Assembly: GCA_963585895.1 (NCBI GenBank)
Contig: OY757915.1
Span: 89,103,950-89,167,949, forward strand
DNA from: Sepioteuthis lessoniana
Taxonomy: Eukaryota > Mollusca > Cephalopoda > Myopsida > Loliginidae
Length of the DNA stretch: 64,000 nt
Reading direction: 5' to 3'
Each line of letters begins with the position of its first letter. Positions within the stretch are counted from its first letter, which is position 1. A program made the translations under genes and the position numbers. Shown one piece after another: positions 34,181 to 45,270 of this stretch. The notes beneath the pieces were generated by a model that saw only the letters and a list, made by a program, of their open reading frames with translations, searched no databases and was not told where the DNA came from.

Positions 34181-34689
34181 GAAGGTTATGACACTCCAAA
34201 GTGATGTCTTAAGTCTTACACGAAACTGCATCCGATGGTAAGTGACTTTTGAATGCGTGTTTATTGTGGATTTCAAAACAGGATTTTGCACCTGTATCTT
34301 GGGGTAAGCCGGGAACAACGGAATCGAATTATGTGAATTGAGCGAGAAGGAAAAATGTGTAGGCATCCGGAAAATATATAATGCAGAAGTTTTGGGGTTT
34401 TTTTTATCCCAGAGAGTCAGCGCAATAATTCGGAGAGCAGCCAGCGAGTAGACAGGTCAGACTGAGAAAGAAGCAGGGCCCTGAATATGTATGTCCAAAC
34501 GTGGTGTCAATGATAGCAGTCCTTCGTCTCTCTCTCTCTCTCCCTCTCTCCCGCTCTCTCTGTCTCTCTTGCAACAATTTCGACTATTTCGTCGTAATAG
34601 AGAGAGTTTAAATTTTATAAACAAGAGTTATGGCCTCTTCATTCGGGCTATACAACAGTAAGAATCCAGTTCTGAGAAATTATGGAGTG

Positions 34690-34775
34690 TGGAATAATCC
34701 TTCATTGCCATTACTCCCAGGTCCACAATGACCTGGTGCAGTTGTACCAATTCGGGTCCCATCTATGCATCTGTT
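34690..34775 (+). mobile_element. Family-A fragment
   Basis: GGAATAATCCTTCATTGCCA, TTACTCCCAGGTCCACAATG. Confidence 0.6.
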
Positions 34776-34863
34776 AAGAATGAACAGTATTCGAAGGGGC
34801 GAGTCCAAAAATCCTCTTAAGAATCAACTACACAAAAAATGTAAATATGAAATACTGTGACAC

Positions 34864-35115
34864 TATGTAGGTGGTCCGCCAAGCAGACGATTCCTTTGTC
34901 TGTTTTGGCACGAAACCAGACAAAGGGTTTGGACTCGAGATCTCAACGCGACCGGAAGTAGGAAGGAAACTCCAGTCAGGAGTTGGACAAAGGACGCAGA
35001 GAAGTCAGTTGGCGACGGGCGACGGAGAGTGGCAGATGAAGTCGACACCGGATAGCAGAGAGACCGGTCGGGGGAGATAGGGTCCAGACGCAGTGAGGGA
35101 AGACCAGTCAAGATG
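34864..35115. other. GC- and CpG-rich island, unidentified
   Basis: About 250 bp, much richer in GC than its flanks, with TTGGCGACGGGCGACGG at its middle. Open frames on both strands match nothing that I know. A young LTR piece is one possibility. From 35116 to 35900 nothing is recognised. Confidence 0.35.
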
Positions 35116-35902
35116 AGTCATCACTCCTAGTGTGTTGTAGAATTTTCGCTAGAAATCCATGCTAGCGTTAGTCTACATATGCATAGGGAATGCAATGTTA
35201 CATAACTCCTCTTCTTACACTTTGAGTTAACCCAAGTTCATAATGTTCGTTTGTTCTTTGTTCTTTCCTCCCACTCCCTTGATTGTATTTCTTGTAGCCA
35301 TGAAGAAATGTGCGATGCTCCTATCGGAACCACTAGTTGATCACCGACCAAGAAGTGAAATGGTTTAAAGAAGTTGACGTATGCGGGGGGTGGGGGCGAG
35401 AGATATGGTCACAATACAATGAATGCGATTCTCTAACCTCTAGGCTTAAAATAATGCTTGATCAGCTGACATGCCGTTAAGAACAACCGATCAATTAATC
35501 ATATCCTAACTCTTGGATAATTTACTGGGTCGAATCGGTAACATGTTCATGGACTAAGAAATGCTGGAAAATCCCCGGTTGACTTTCTTGCTCAGGAACA
35601 TATCTTTTCTTTTTCCAGTTCACAATTCAAACAAGTCAGTTGTTCATAACAACATCTCACAAACATTTTTTCTCTTATTTATTATAAAGAATAAACTTTC
35701 AATTCTACCAAACATGAAGAAGATTTTTTGATCACTGTTGATCATATTTAAGTTAAGATGTTGAAGACACTTCTGGATTTCTCCAATATTCTTTATTTAA
35801 TATTCTCGTAATAAATATATTGTATATATTAAGGCATAGGCCAAATTTTGTAGACCTAACTTGTGACGAAATTGGCTGTTGCTATTTGTCAAAATTTTTG
35901 AT

Positions 35903-36152
35903 AGTTTGGTTTGGTTTTATAGAATATCAACCATTGTTGGTTATTTAATGCCAAATCCATTTTTATACATAAAACAGTTCTATTTCTAACAGTTCAGTTT
36001 AAATGTCAAACACTTCTATTTGACCCATAGACCCTATCAGGTGCTACCACTCCGGGCCAGAGTGGACCTGGGAGCGATGGCAATAAAGGAGTACTCCGCA
36101 TTCCCTAAAACCCCTCACCATCAGATTGTTTAGTGTGATATCCAGGACACGT
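35903..36152 (-). mobile_element. Family-A element, truncated at the head
   Basis: Tail at the left (ATAGAATATCAACC...GGTTATTTAATGCCAAATCC), breaking off at GATATCCAGGACAC where the inverted-repeat element begins. Confidence 0.75.
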
Positions 36153-36165
36153 AAATTTTTGGTAA

Positions 36166-37046
36166 TTTTTATCACTTTGAATATTAGGACTATTGTCTTC
36201 ATCTTCGGCCTTCTTCCGGTGTTTTTGTCGAACTCAGGAGCCTACAGAGAACCTTGAACTGAACCCTTTATATAAACGACGTGGGTAGATTGATCTAATA
36301 TCGTTAGTCATGACTGGATACATATGTAAAGCTAAGTTAGATCTCCCTTTTTATTAACCTGTTGTTGCGATTGAATCTACAACTTCTAGGTGATTAACCT
36401 GTTGTTGCAATTGAATCTACAACTTCTAGGTGATTAACCTGTTGTTGCGATTGAATCTACAACTTCTAGGTGATTAACCTGTTGTTGCGATTGAATCTAC
36501 AACTTCTAGGTGATTAACCTGTTGTTGCGATTGAATCTACAACTTCTAGATGATTAACCTGTTGTTCCGATTGAATCTACAACTTCTAGATGATTAACCT
36601 GTTGTTGCGATTGAATCTACAACTTCTAGATGATTAACCTGTTGTTGCGATTGAATCTACAACTTCTAGATGATTAACCTGTTGTTGCGATTGAATCTAC
36701 AACTTCTAGATGATTAACCTGTTGTTGCGATTGAATCTACAACTTCTAGATGATTAACCTGTTGTTCCGATTGAATCTACAACTTCTAGATGATTAACCT
36801 GTTGTTCCGATTGAATCTACAACTTCTAGATGATTAACCTGTTGTTGCGATTGAATCTACAACTTCTAGATGATTAACCTGTTGTTGCGATTGAATCTAC
36901 AACTTCTAGATGATTAACCTGTTGTTCCGATTGAATCTACAACTTCTAGATGATTTCACATAGAAGCAATTTTCAACCAATCGCTTTTCCCACAGCGCCA
37001 TGTATCCTACTGAAGACAATAGTCCGAATATTCAAAGTGATAAAAA
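36166..37046. mobile_element. Inverted-repeat element carrying a 40-bp minisatellite
   Basis: 36-bp arms at 36166-36201 and 37011-37046 are inverted copies with a single mismatch (core ATCACTTTGAATATT, GACTATTGTCTTCA). The 880-bp interior is non-coding and mostly minisatellite. A non-autonomous DNA transposon is the best guess; target duplications are not clear. Confidence 0.65.
36354..36954. repeat. 40-bp minisatellite, 15 units
   Basis: Unit GTTGTTGCGATTGAATCTAC plus AACTTCTAGRTGATTAACCT. Variants (AGGT/AGAT; GCGA/CCGA/GCAA) are ordered: the first four units carry AGGT and the later ones AGAT, showing expansion from one side. Each unit can form a GTTGT/ACAAC stem. Confidence 0.95.
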
Positions 37047-37245
37047 CAAATTAGCTGCGATTCTACTTGAGTAATTCCAGTAATTCCAATCTATTTTCAT
37101 TATGCTGTCCGCTGATGTTGGTTTTGACTTACTTTGATTTTCTCCGTAGTGTTATGAGAACCTTATCCCGAACGCCTTCATTAGTGATGACATAGATGAC
37201 TGATGAGGCCAAACTTACTTTTTTTCAATTACTACTACTATTTTT

Positions 37246-37525
37246 GGTCCTTGTAGCGTAATGGTTATCGTTGTAGGAAATGGACTCAGTGACTCGATTT
37301 TAAATCCTTAACTAAAATGTTTGCGTTTCGTATAGCGGTAATATTCCTGTGAAAGACAACCAATCCAACTATTATCCTCCGAGTTATTAATAAATAGTAG
37401 GGCAGACTAGGCTTTATAGCCTTGATATGACAACTGGCTTTGGAGAAAGAAATCTCTAAAATCGCTTTAGTTGTACTCCGTTTAAAAATTGACCTGTCCC
37501 AAAGGGCTGAGTAAATATAGGCTCT
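37246..37525 (+). mobile_element. tRNA-derived SINE, family E (old copy)
   Basis: CCTTGTAGCGTAATGGTTATCG (A box) and TAAATAGTAGGGCAGACTAG, AAAAATTGACCTGTCCC; diverged throughout. Confidence 0.7.
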
Positions 37526-37544
37526 CTCGCTTTTTCTCTCTCTC

Positions 37545-37545
<1 letters not shown>

Positions 37546-37610
<65 letters not shown>

Positions 37611-37740
37611 CATATATTTTGATTATCTTATCTATATAATCTTATATATCAAATTATTGTTCTAATATTATTAAACCATTTTTTCATTATTATCTTATAT
37701 TATTATCTTATATTATTATTATTTTACTCATTTGAGAGTT
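37546..37740. repeat. (CTT)n-(ATT)n tract
   Basis: CTT 37546-37578 then ATT to about 37608 with further ATT-rich sequence: the reverse complement of a LINE's TAA tail. Confidence 0.8.
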
Positions 37741-38095
37741 CTTCACACAAGCGCTTGCTGGTGGTTTTCATCTGGAGTCTGACAGCAAGTCTCCCCAAGT
37801 TTCCAGGACTCTTCTTAGTATTCTGACCAATCTCAACAATGCTGTAGTTTAGATAGTCTCCTCTCGTCCTCTTATTTCCAAGTCTTCCAGTCCCGATAGC
37901 AATCCTTTGTTAACTGTACCGAGCGCGCTAATTACAATTGCTATTACCATCACTTTTATTTTCCATAGTTTTTTTTTTTTTCAATTCTCGAGCAAGTTTA
38001 AGCTTTCATCTCTCTTTTTACTCTCCTTCAGTTTTAATCTGTGGTCAGCCGGAACAGCAAAGTCCACTAATCGGCAGGCTTATTATCATTATTAT
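37733..38095 (-). mobile_element. REL-endonuclease LINE, 3' end (minus)
   Basis: Complement of the C-terminal codons and 3' UTR (GACAGCAAGTCTCCCCAAGT, CAGCCGGAACAGCAAAGTCC), with the ATT tail at the left. Same family as 11330-15365, opposite strand. Confidence 0.8.
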
Positions 38096-38177
38096 TATTA
38101 CTGTCTTTGTTTACTACACTCGTATTTTACACTGATAGCTTTCACTGAAAATCAAGTGTTTGTCAGCTGTTGTTGTT

Positions 38178-38457
38178 TGGAGGTGCCCGTGGTGTAGTCG
38201 TTATCGCCGTAGGAAATGAACACGGCGAAACGAGTTCAAATCCAGGACGATACTGATTGCATTTCACATAGCACTAATACCCTTGGGAAAGGTATGTCTC
38301 TAATTATTCTCCCTCCAGCTATGGGTAAATAGTAGGACAGACTAGGTTCTTCAACTAGTCTAGGAGAAGGAAAACTCTGAATTCAAACCTGTTAAACTCC
38401 GCTTAAAAATTGACCTTGTGTCATATCCTGCCCGAGCGGAGGGGTTGGTAAATAGTA
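38178..38457 (+). mobile_element. tRNA-derived SINE, family E, with target-site duplication
   Basis: GGAGGTGCCCGTGGTGTAGTC to GAGGGGTTGGTAAATAGTA. Exact 15-bp duplications TCAGCTGTTGTTGTT at 38163-38177 and 38458-38472. Confidence 0.92.
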
Positions 38458-38569
38458 TCAGCTGTTGTTGTTGTTCTTCTTCTTCTTTATTCAACGAGTT
38501 GAGTTTTTAAACCATTTATATCTTATGACTATTTACGGTGACTATGTAACTGTAAGTCATCTTCTCACA

Positions 38570-38670
38570 AGTTTTTCATACCAGTTAAAATATGTTTTTT
38601 CACTGGATTCTGGGTAATAGCAAGTTCTTTCAGATTACCGGCACTCTTCTAAAAATGTCTTCTTTATATG
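38570..38670 (-). mobile_element. REL-LINE 3' tail piece
   Basis: GTTTTTCATACCAGTTAAAA and CACTGGATTCTGGGTAATAG correspond to the 3' UTR. Confidence 0.6.
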
Positions 38671-38689
38671 CCTATTATTATTTTTCTCA

Positions 38690-39278
38690 CGGTGAGTTTT
38701 TCACATCAGCGTTCGCTGATAGTCTTTTACTGGAGTTTGAGTGACGACAAGTCTCCTCAAATCTTCAGGACTCTTCTCAGTATTCTGACCGGTCTCAACT
38801 ATGCTGTAGTTTGGACAGTCTCCACTCGTCCCGTTATTTCCAAGTCATCCAGTCCTAGTACTAATCCTTTTGTGACCGTACCAAGAGCACTAATTACAAT
38901 TGGAATAATCGTCACTTTCAATTTCCACAGTTTTTTTCAATTCCCAAGCAAGGTCTCTCTTTTTGCATTCTTTCAATTATACTCTGTGGTCCGATGGGAT
39001 AGCAAAGTCCACAATTCTGCAAGTTCTTTCTTTTTTGTTGATAAGTTCTTGTCGTCTGGCCGAGTTTAGGTGATCCGTTTGTATGTCAAAATCCCATAGA
39101 AGTTTGTGTGTCTCATTCTCCAAGACATATTCTAGTTTGTGCATATACCATTTGTTCGTATGATCAAACTTCAATTTCTTGCACAATTCGCAGTGGATCA
39201 TCTTGCCCACCCAGTTGTATCTAGTCTTATACTTTTTCTGTGCTAATTTGCTGCATTCGCTCATTATGTGATTGATAA
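38690..39278 (-). mobile_element. REL-endonuclease LINE, 3' end (minus)
   Basis: From 3' UTR (TTTTTCACATCAGCGTTCGC) back through endonuclease codons to the finger; the minus frame 38977-39264 reads SECSKLAQKKYKTRYNWVGK and LNSARRQELINKKERTCRIV with VDFAIPSDHRV. Confidence 0.88.
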
Positions 39279-39297
39279 ATTATTATTATTATTATCT

Positions 39298-39903
39298 AGA
39301 GTTTTTCACATCAGTGTTAGCTGATGGTTTTTCATTGGAGTTTGAGTGACAGCAAGTCTCCTCAAGTCTCCTGGACTCGTCTCAGGATTCTGGCCGTTCT
39401 TAGCAATGCTGTCGTTTGGATAGTCTCTACCCGTCCGCCAACTTCCAAGTCCTCCAGGCCTTTTAATAATCCTTTAGTTATTGTGCCTAACGCACCAATC
39501 ACAATTGGCACAATCGTTACTTTCATGTTCCACAGCTGTTTCAATTCTCTAGCAAGGTCGAGGTACTTATCCTTCTTTTCACTTTCCTTCGGATTTATTC
39601 TGTGGTCCGCCGGGACAGCAAAGTCGACAATTTTGCAGATTCTCTTTTTTTATTATTATTATGAGGTCTGGTCTTCTGGCCGGGATTAGGTGATCCGTTT
39701 GTATTTTCTAGGACAGGTGCTGGGTTGTGCATATACCATTTGTTTGTATGGTCGAATTGAAATTTCCTGCACATTTCCCAGGGGATCACCTTGCCGACCC
39801 AGTTGTGTCTCGCCATGTACTCCTTCTGTGCTAATTTGCTGCATTCACTTATCATGTGATTGATCGTTTCGTCAATGTCACCGCATAGCCTACATTTACT
39901 GTT

Positions 39904-39947
<44 letters not shown>

Positions 39948-39955
39948 GTTATTAT
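39298..39955 (-). mobile_element. REL-endonuclease LINE, 3' end (minus)
   Basis: Minus frames encode QLWNMKVTIVPIVIGALGTI, VGGRVETIQTTALLRTARIL and ISECSKLAQKEYMARHNWVG. It starts in CRLCGDIDETINHMISEC on the right and ends against (ATT)n at 39905-39955. Confidence 0.88.
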
Positions 39956-39984
39956 TTTTTCTTTCTTTTTTTTCTTTTTTTCTT

Positions 39985-40610
39985 TCTTTTTTCTTTTTAT
40001 TTTGTTTGTTTTATCATCAATTACTAGATCTGGTTTTCTTTTTTTCTTTCTTTTCTCTTTTTTTTTTGGTTTGTTTTATTATCTATTACTAGATCTGGTT
40101 TTCTTTTTTTTCTTTCTTTTCTCTTTTTTTTGTTTGTTTTATCACATATTACTAGATCTGGTTTTCTTTTTTTTCTTTCTTTTCTCTTTTTTTGTTTGTT
40201 TTATCATCTATTACTAGATCTGGTTTTCTTTTTTTTCTTTCTTTTCTCTTTTTTTTGTTTGTTTTATCATCTATTACTAGATCTGGTTTTCTTTTTTTTT
40301 TCTTTCTTATTTTCTTTGTTTTTGTTTGTGTTATTATCTATTACTAGATCTGGTCTTCTTTTTTTGTTTTATTATCTATTACCAGATCTGGTTTTCTTTT
40401 TTCTTTTCTTTTTTTTTTTTTTTTTTGTTTTATCAACTATTACTAGATCTGGTTTCCTTTTTTCTTACTTTTTTCTTTTTTCGTTTGTTTTATTATCTAT
40501 TACTAAATCTGGTCTTCTTTTTTCTTTTTTTGTTTGTTTTATTATCTATTACTTGATCTGGGTTCTTTTTTTCTTTGTTTTTTTCATTATCAATTACTAG
40601 ATCTGGTCTT
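39985..40610. repeat. Minisatellite of about 62 bp built on a LINE fragment
   Basis: Eleven units marked by ATTACTAGATCTGG at 40023, 40088, 40151, 40213, 40276, 40343, 40381, 40442, 40502, 40551 and 40597. The spacing is mostly 60-67 bp, shorter at the right. The rest of each unit is T/C-rich. The last unit runs into LINE sequence (AGATCTGGTCTTCAGGTTGG). Confidence 0.9.
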
Positions 40611-40738
40611 CAGGTTGGGATTAAGTGATCCGTTGTATGTCAAAACTTCAGAGAATTTTGTGTGTCCTGCTAGTATGGTCAAATCTCAATTTCTTGCACA
40701 ATTCCCATTGGATCACCTTTCTTACCCACTCATGTCTA
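40597..40738 (-). mobile_element. REL-LINE endonuclease-region piece (minus)
   Basis: Complement of codons around RRPDLV and HWELCKKLRFD (TTCTTGCACAATTCCCATTG). It ends at (ATT)n with CATGYC interruptions, 40738-40850. Confidence 0.75.
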
Positions 40739-40850
40739 TTATTATTATTATTATTATTATTAGTCATGTCTATTATTATTATTATTATTATTATTATTAC
40801 TCATGCCTATTATTATCATTATTATTGTTATTATTATTATTATTATTTAC

Positions 40851-41257
40851 TCCTTTAGAGTTTTTCACGTCAGCGTTAGCTGATGGTCTTTCACTGGAGT
40901 TTGAGTGACCGCAAGTCTCCTCAAGTCTCCAGGACTCTTCTCAGTATTCTGGCCGTTCTCAATAATGCTGTTGTTTGGATGGTTTCCTCCCGTCAGCCAA
41001 ATTCGATGTCCTCCAGTCCATTTAATAATCCTTTAGTTACTGTACCAAAAGCACCTATCACAATTGGTATAATTGTTACCTTCATGTTCGATAGTTTTTT
41101 CAATTCTCTAGCATAGTCGAGGCACTTATCCTTCTTTTCACTTTCTTTCAGTTTTATTCCGTGTTCAACCGGGGCAGCAAAGTCGACAATTTTGCAAATT
41201 CTCTTTTTTTATTTTGTTGATTATTATAAGGTCTGGTCTTCTGGCCGAAATTAGGTG

Positions 41258-41284
<27 letters not shown>
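40851..41284 (-). mobile_element. REL-endonuclease LINE, 3' end (minus)
   Basis: CTTTAGAGTTTTTCACGTCA through the C-terminal and VDFAAP codons to GGTCTTCTGGCCGAAATTAG, then (ATT)n at 41259-41286. Confidence 0.85.
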
Positions 41285-41288
<4 letters not shown>

Positions 41289-41554
41289 AACTCTATTTGT
41301 GTGTTTCTCAACAGTTTTTATTGATGTCTTTTCTCTGGAGTCTGAATGATAGCAAGTTTCCACAGATATCCTGGACTCTTCTAAATATTCCAGCTGATAT
41401 AATAGTGCTGTAGTCTGGATGGTCTTTATTCTTTCTCTAATTTCCATTTTTTCGGGCTCTTTTCCAGGTCTTCAGAGGACGTTCCCAGTGAACCAACTAC
41501 AATACAAATTGTTACCGTCATCTTCTACTGTTATTTTACTTCTCTTATGAGATC

Positions 41555-42084
41555 CAACCGGCTCATTGGCCAAGTGGGTAGAGTGTTCGCCAATGGTCCG
41601 GGAGACCAGGGTTCAGTCCCAGGTAGAGTCATACCGAAGACTTAAAAAATGTTACTTGATACCTCCTTGCTTAACACCCTGCATTATAAGGTACGTATCA
41701 AGGGTAAAGTGGAGCAATCCAGGGAAAGGAGTCGCGTCCTCCCCAACACCTCGGTGTAGTAGCTACTGAAAAAGGGGTGTCCTTGTGGTGTAATGGTTAA
41801 AGCGATGGACTGCGGAATCGTAGTAAGCGAGTGTGTACTCCAGTCGCGCTATTACGTTCACTTTCGGGCAAATATCCTTGGGAAAGGTATGAACCCCTTT
41901 ACTCTCTCCAGCTATGGGTAAATAGTAGGGCAGACTAGGTTCTTCAGCCTTGGTGAGGCAACTAGTCTAACAGAAGGAAAACTCTGAATTCAAACCTGTT
42001 AAACTCCGCTTAAAAAAATGACCTTGTGTCATATCCTGCCCGAGCGGAGGGGGTTGGTAAATATGGCTACTGAAAAGGGGGCCT
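41555..42084 (+). mobile_element. tRNA-derived SINE, family C, split by a second SINE
   Basis: CTCATTGGCCAAGTGGGTAG (A box TGGCCAAGTGG) and CAGGGTTCAGTCCCAGGTAG (B box) give the clearest tRNA-like head of family C in the window. Its 3' end resumes at 42063. Confidence 0.85.
41776..42062 (+). mobile_element. tRNA-derived SINE, B-type head on E-type body, inside family C
   Basis: GTGTCCTTGTGGTGTAATGG to CGGAGGGGGTTGGTAAATA. Flanks GCTACTGAAAAAGGGG and GCTACTGAAAAGGGGG are a near-exact duplication of the family-C target. Confidence 0.88.
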
Positions 42085-42404
42085 TTGTCTATCTTTTCGC
42101 TTTCTTTTACTTTTACTCTGTGGTCAGCTAAGATGGTCAAATCCACTATGCACAAATTATTTTCTTCTTTTTAAATAACACAAGGTCTTGTCTTCTGGAT
42201 GGGTTTAGGTGGTTCGTTAGTATCTCGAAATTCCAAGTAATTTTATGGGTATCATTTTCTGGGACAGATTCCGATTTGTGTAAAGACCATTTGTTAGTAT
42301 GGTCAAATTTCAACCTCTTGTACAATTCCCTGTAGATCACCTTTCCCACCCATTTGCGTCTAGTCTTGTATTCCATAGTGCCAATTTGCTGTATTCGCTT
42401 ATTC

Positions 42405-42800
42405 ATTGCAAGCCTTCTCAGTTTACCGGGACTCTTCTTATTATCTAAGCCAATCTTAGTAGTGTTGTGGTCTGGATAGTGTGGATTTTTCGTCTGATCT
42501 TCAACTCCTCCAATCTCTTTTCCCAGTTCTTGTGGACTGTTCCCAGCACTCCATCAACGATTGGTATCACCGTCACCTCCATGTTCCTTAACTCTTTCAG
42601 CGCTCTGGCAAGATCGTGGTATTTGTCTCTGTTACCACATGACCTACACTTGTAATTCTGTTGAGCTTTCATACCAGTGGTATTCTGTTTGGTGTTTATA
42701 CCAGTGGTATTCTGTTTAGTATCCATACCAGTGGTATTCTGTTTAGTATCCATACCAGTGGTATTCTGTTGAGTGTTCATACTGGTGGTAACTAATAGCT
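42405..42800 (-). mobile_element. REL-LINE with internal deletion and 27-bp repeats (minus)
   Basis: Minus frame reads CRSCGNRDKYHDLARALKEL: the finger's CRxCGxRD is fused directly to the C-terminal KYxDLARELKKL, so the endonuclease is deleted. Upstream of the finger a 9-codon unit (MDTKQNTTG) repeats four times at about 42665-42780. Confidence 0.8.
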
Positions 42801-43280
42801 TTTACAGGAGTTCGTGTTACAACAAGTCCTCATTATACGTCAACATCTCCTCTGTGTCCCGGCTGATTTTAGCAATTTCCTTTTTCAAAATTTCCAACCT
42901 CTCTTTGATACTTTCTTTTTAACAATATTTATTGCTTTATTTTTCTTTTAAATCCAATCTAAGAAGGGAAATTGAGAATCTTGCCAACAATATGTGGCTC
43001 TCAGTGTCTCTCCTTAAGGACTTAAAAGCAAAACAGGATTTTTTCCTTTAGATTATTCACAAAAATTAACCCCCACCAAAAATACCATGATATCAAAACG
43101 ACAAAAATATTCAAAAATAACAAAAACAATAATTTTTGTTTATATAATTTTTTCAATTCGAATTTTATTGTAAAAATAAGTAGAAAATTCTTTCGGTGAG
43201 TGAAAGAGAAGAAAATTAAGATGATTCATAATGGAAAGGAAAAAAGTAAAATACATAAAATGGTTGGCTGGAATCGTATG

Positions 43281-43341
<61 letters not shown>

Positions 43342-45175
43342 TGTTTTACACTCTTGTTTGCGTCTATCTTTGTCAAGTGACAACAAACACCATGTACTTT
43401 GCGTACAATAAGAATTGTATACATCAGTTTTGGTTTAGGCCAGGTTGCATTAACAACAATTTGATTGTTAAAAGCTTTAGCAAGACTTGTTTACTTTTTT
43501 TTATTTTTACTGCCATTTGAAAAAAAAAAGAAGAACCGGAAGTTAGTGGTGATAGAGCGGAGGTAGTGGATGGTGATTTCTGGGATAGGAGAAATTTAGG
43601 CCATTATGTGAGAAAGCAATATGAAGTGATAAGATTTTTTTAATCATTCATATTGGATTAAAAATATAAATATGTATATCATGGGAAATATCCCTAAAAT
43701 GATATTTATTATTGCAAAGTCCTGAAAATATCAAATATCCTAAAGGAATACATATTAACACAATTGAATGAAAAAAGCTATTATTTCAAACCAATTAATT
43801 ATCTTTTTTATGTCTCTCTTTTTTTAAAAATTAACTTAAATTAAGCAAAGTCTAAAGAATTAATTAGAATGCCTTTTGTCGTGAACTAAGACACAATTTG
43901 ATAATATCAATGTGTGTAAAGAGAAGGGGAAATCGCAGTCATTTCTTGTGTTTATTAGAAGGTCATAGTGGAAAATACGTGGCACTTTTGAGGTTTTGTG
44001 TATTATTGTCTGCATGTATATGTTGCAGTTATTTAATAATCAATTAAAATCAGAGTTATTTTTTCTCGAAAGAAAATGTCCATATTCTCGGGGTAGGGTA
44101 TTTTTCTTCTCTTTCAAAGAAATAAAGTAATCGTCGATCACTTTTAGCGTAATCAGAATTTGGCGCCAATTTGGAAACTGAGAAAACAACATGTCAAGCA
44201 AATAAAAAAAAAAGAATAGAATTTAGGCAAAAAATCTAATGTTAGAAGTGATAGTTATCTTTAATAACGATAAATAAATTCTTTGCGTCTTTTTTGTGTG
44301 AAAAATATTGTGTATCTTCCGTGCTTGGTTTAATTTTTGGTAATTTTTAATTGGTCAGTCTGCAATTTTGATCAAAAGAAAATTATCGTTTTTTAGGCAA
44401 GACATTTGGATCAAAATCGTCCAATAAGTAATATTTTCCTTCCGTTTTAGTAACTATATAATTTTAATTCCAAACATTAGAATTAAGTATAATTACAACA
44501 GAGATTGCAAGAATAATTCTTGTATCGGTATTGTTGTGATTAGACTGATATTGACAAATATTTCGAGCGTCAAAGAATATATTCATAATATTAGTTGAAG
44601 ATAAGATCAAAAGAGAATTATAAATAAACTTAAAAACTTTAATTCGTAGAAAAGCCACAAACAATATCTGTAGTTTTACAATCAAATAACATATGATAAA
44701 TTTCTTCGGCTTTAATGGTTTGTGGGTCAATAGTCAAAACATTTTAGTCTGTCAGGGAATTCGGTTTGTTTCAGTTGTTTTAATATATAAAATAAGGCAT
44801 CCGTTTTTTTTTTTTATTATTTCTTTTGAATGTTGTACTTAAACCGGCATAAGAAAGAGATAAATGTTTAACATTGGCCTACAGTTTTCTTAATGTTTTA
44901 ACGTTATTTTTATGCTGTTCTTTTTATATCGCTATTACAATAATTATTTTTGGTAGTAGAATGAAGGCAACATGCACGAGGCATTTGACTGGGAATCGGG
45001 TTGTTTAAGACAAGATCTAAAAATTATTTTTATTGTTTGAATACTAAAAGAAAAAAATCGAGCACCTTCTGCGTTGACAAGAAATTATAACTTGTCAAAA
45101 AAGACTTTAAGATATTTTAGTGATAGAAAAGAGTTAATCTGAAGTAAATACTTTTATAGATTTTTGTAAGTATGA

Positions 45176-45270
<95 letters not shown>

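Larger units (their letters stand above)
41285..42410 (-). mobile_element. REL-endonuclease LINE, interrupted by two nested SINEs (minus)
   Basis: LINE sequence at 41285-41554 (AGTCTGAATGATAGCAAG, ATATCCTGGACTCTTC) resumes at about 42085 (CTATCTTTTCGCTTTC) and continues to 42410, where the minus frame reads YKTRRKWVGKVIYRELYKRL. Confidence 0.8.

Noticed and set aside
35299-35335. A LINE piece encoding MKKCAMLL
   Set aside because: The match is too short and no further LINE codons follow.
36354-36954. A CRISPR array
   Set aside because: Units are contiguous 40-mers with no unique spacers, in a eukaryotic repeat region with no cas genes. It is a minisatellite.
40130-40600. A 156-codon Phe-rich frame
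   Set aside because: Open only because of the T-rich minisatellite units.
41776-41860. A functional tRNA gene
   Set aside because: Pol III boxes are present but the sequence continues into a SINE body and lacks a complete cloverleaf; the same head recurs in many copies.
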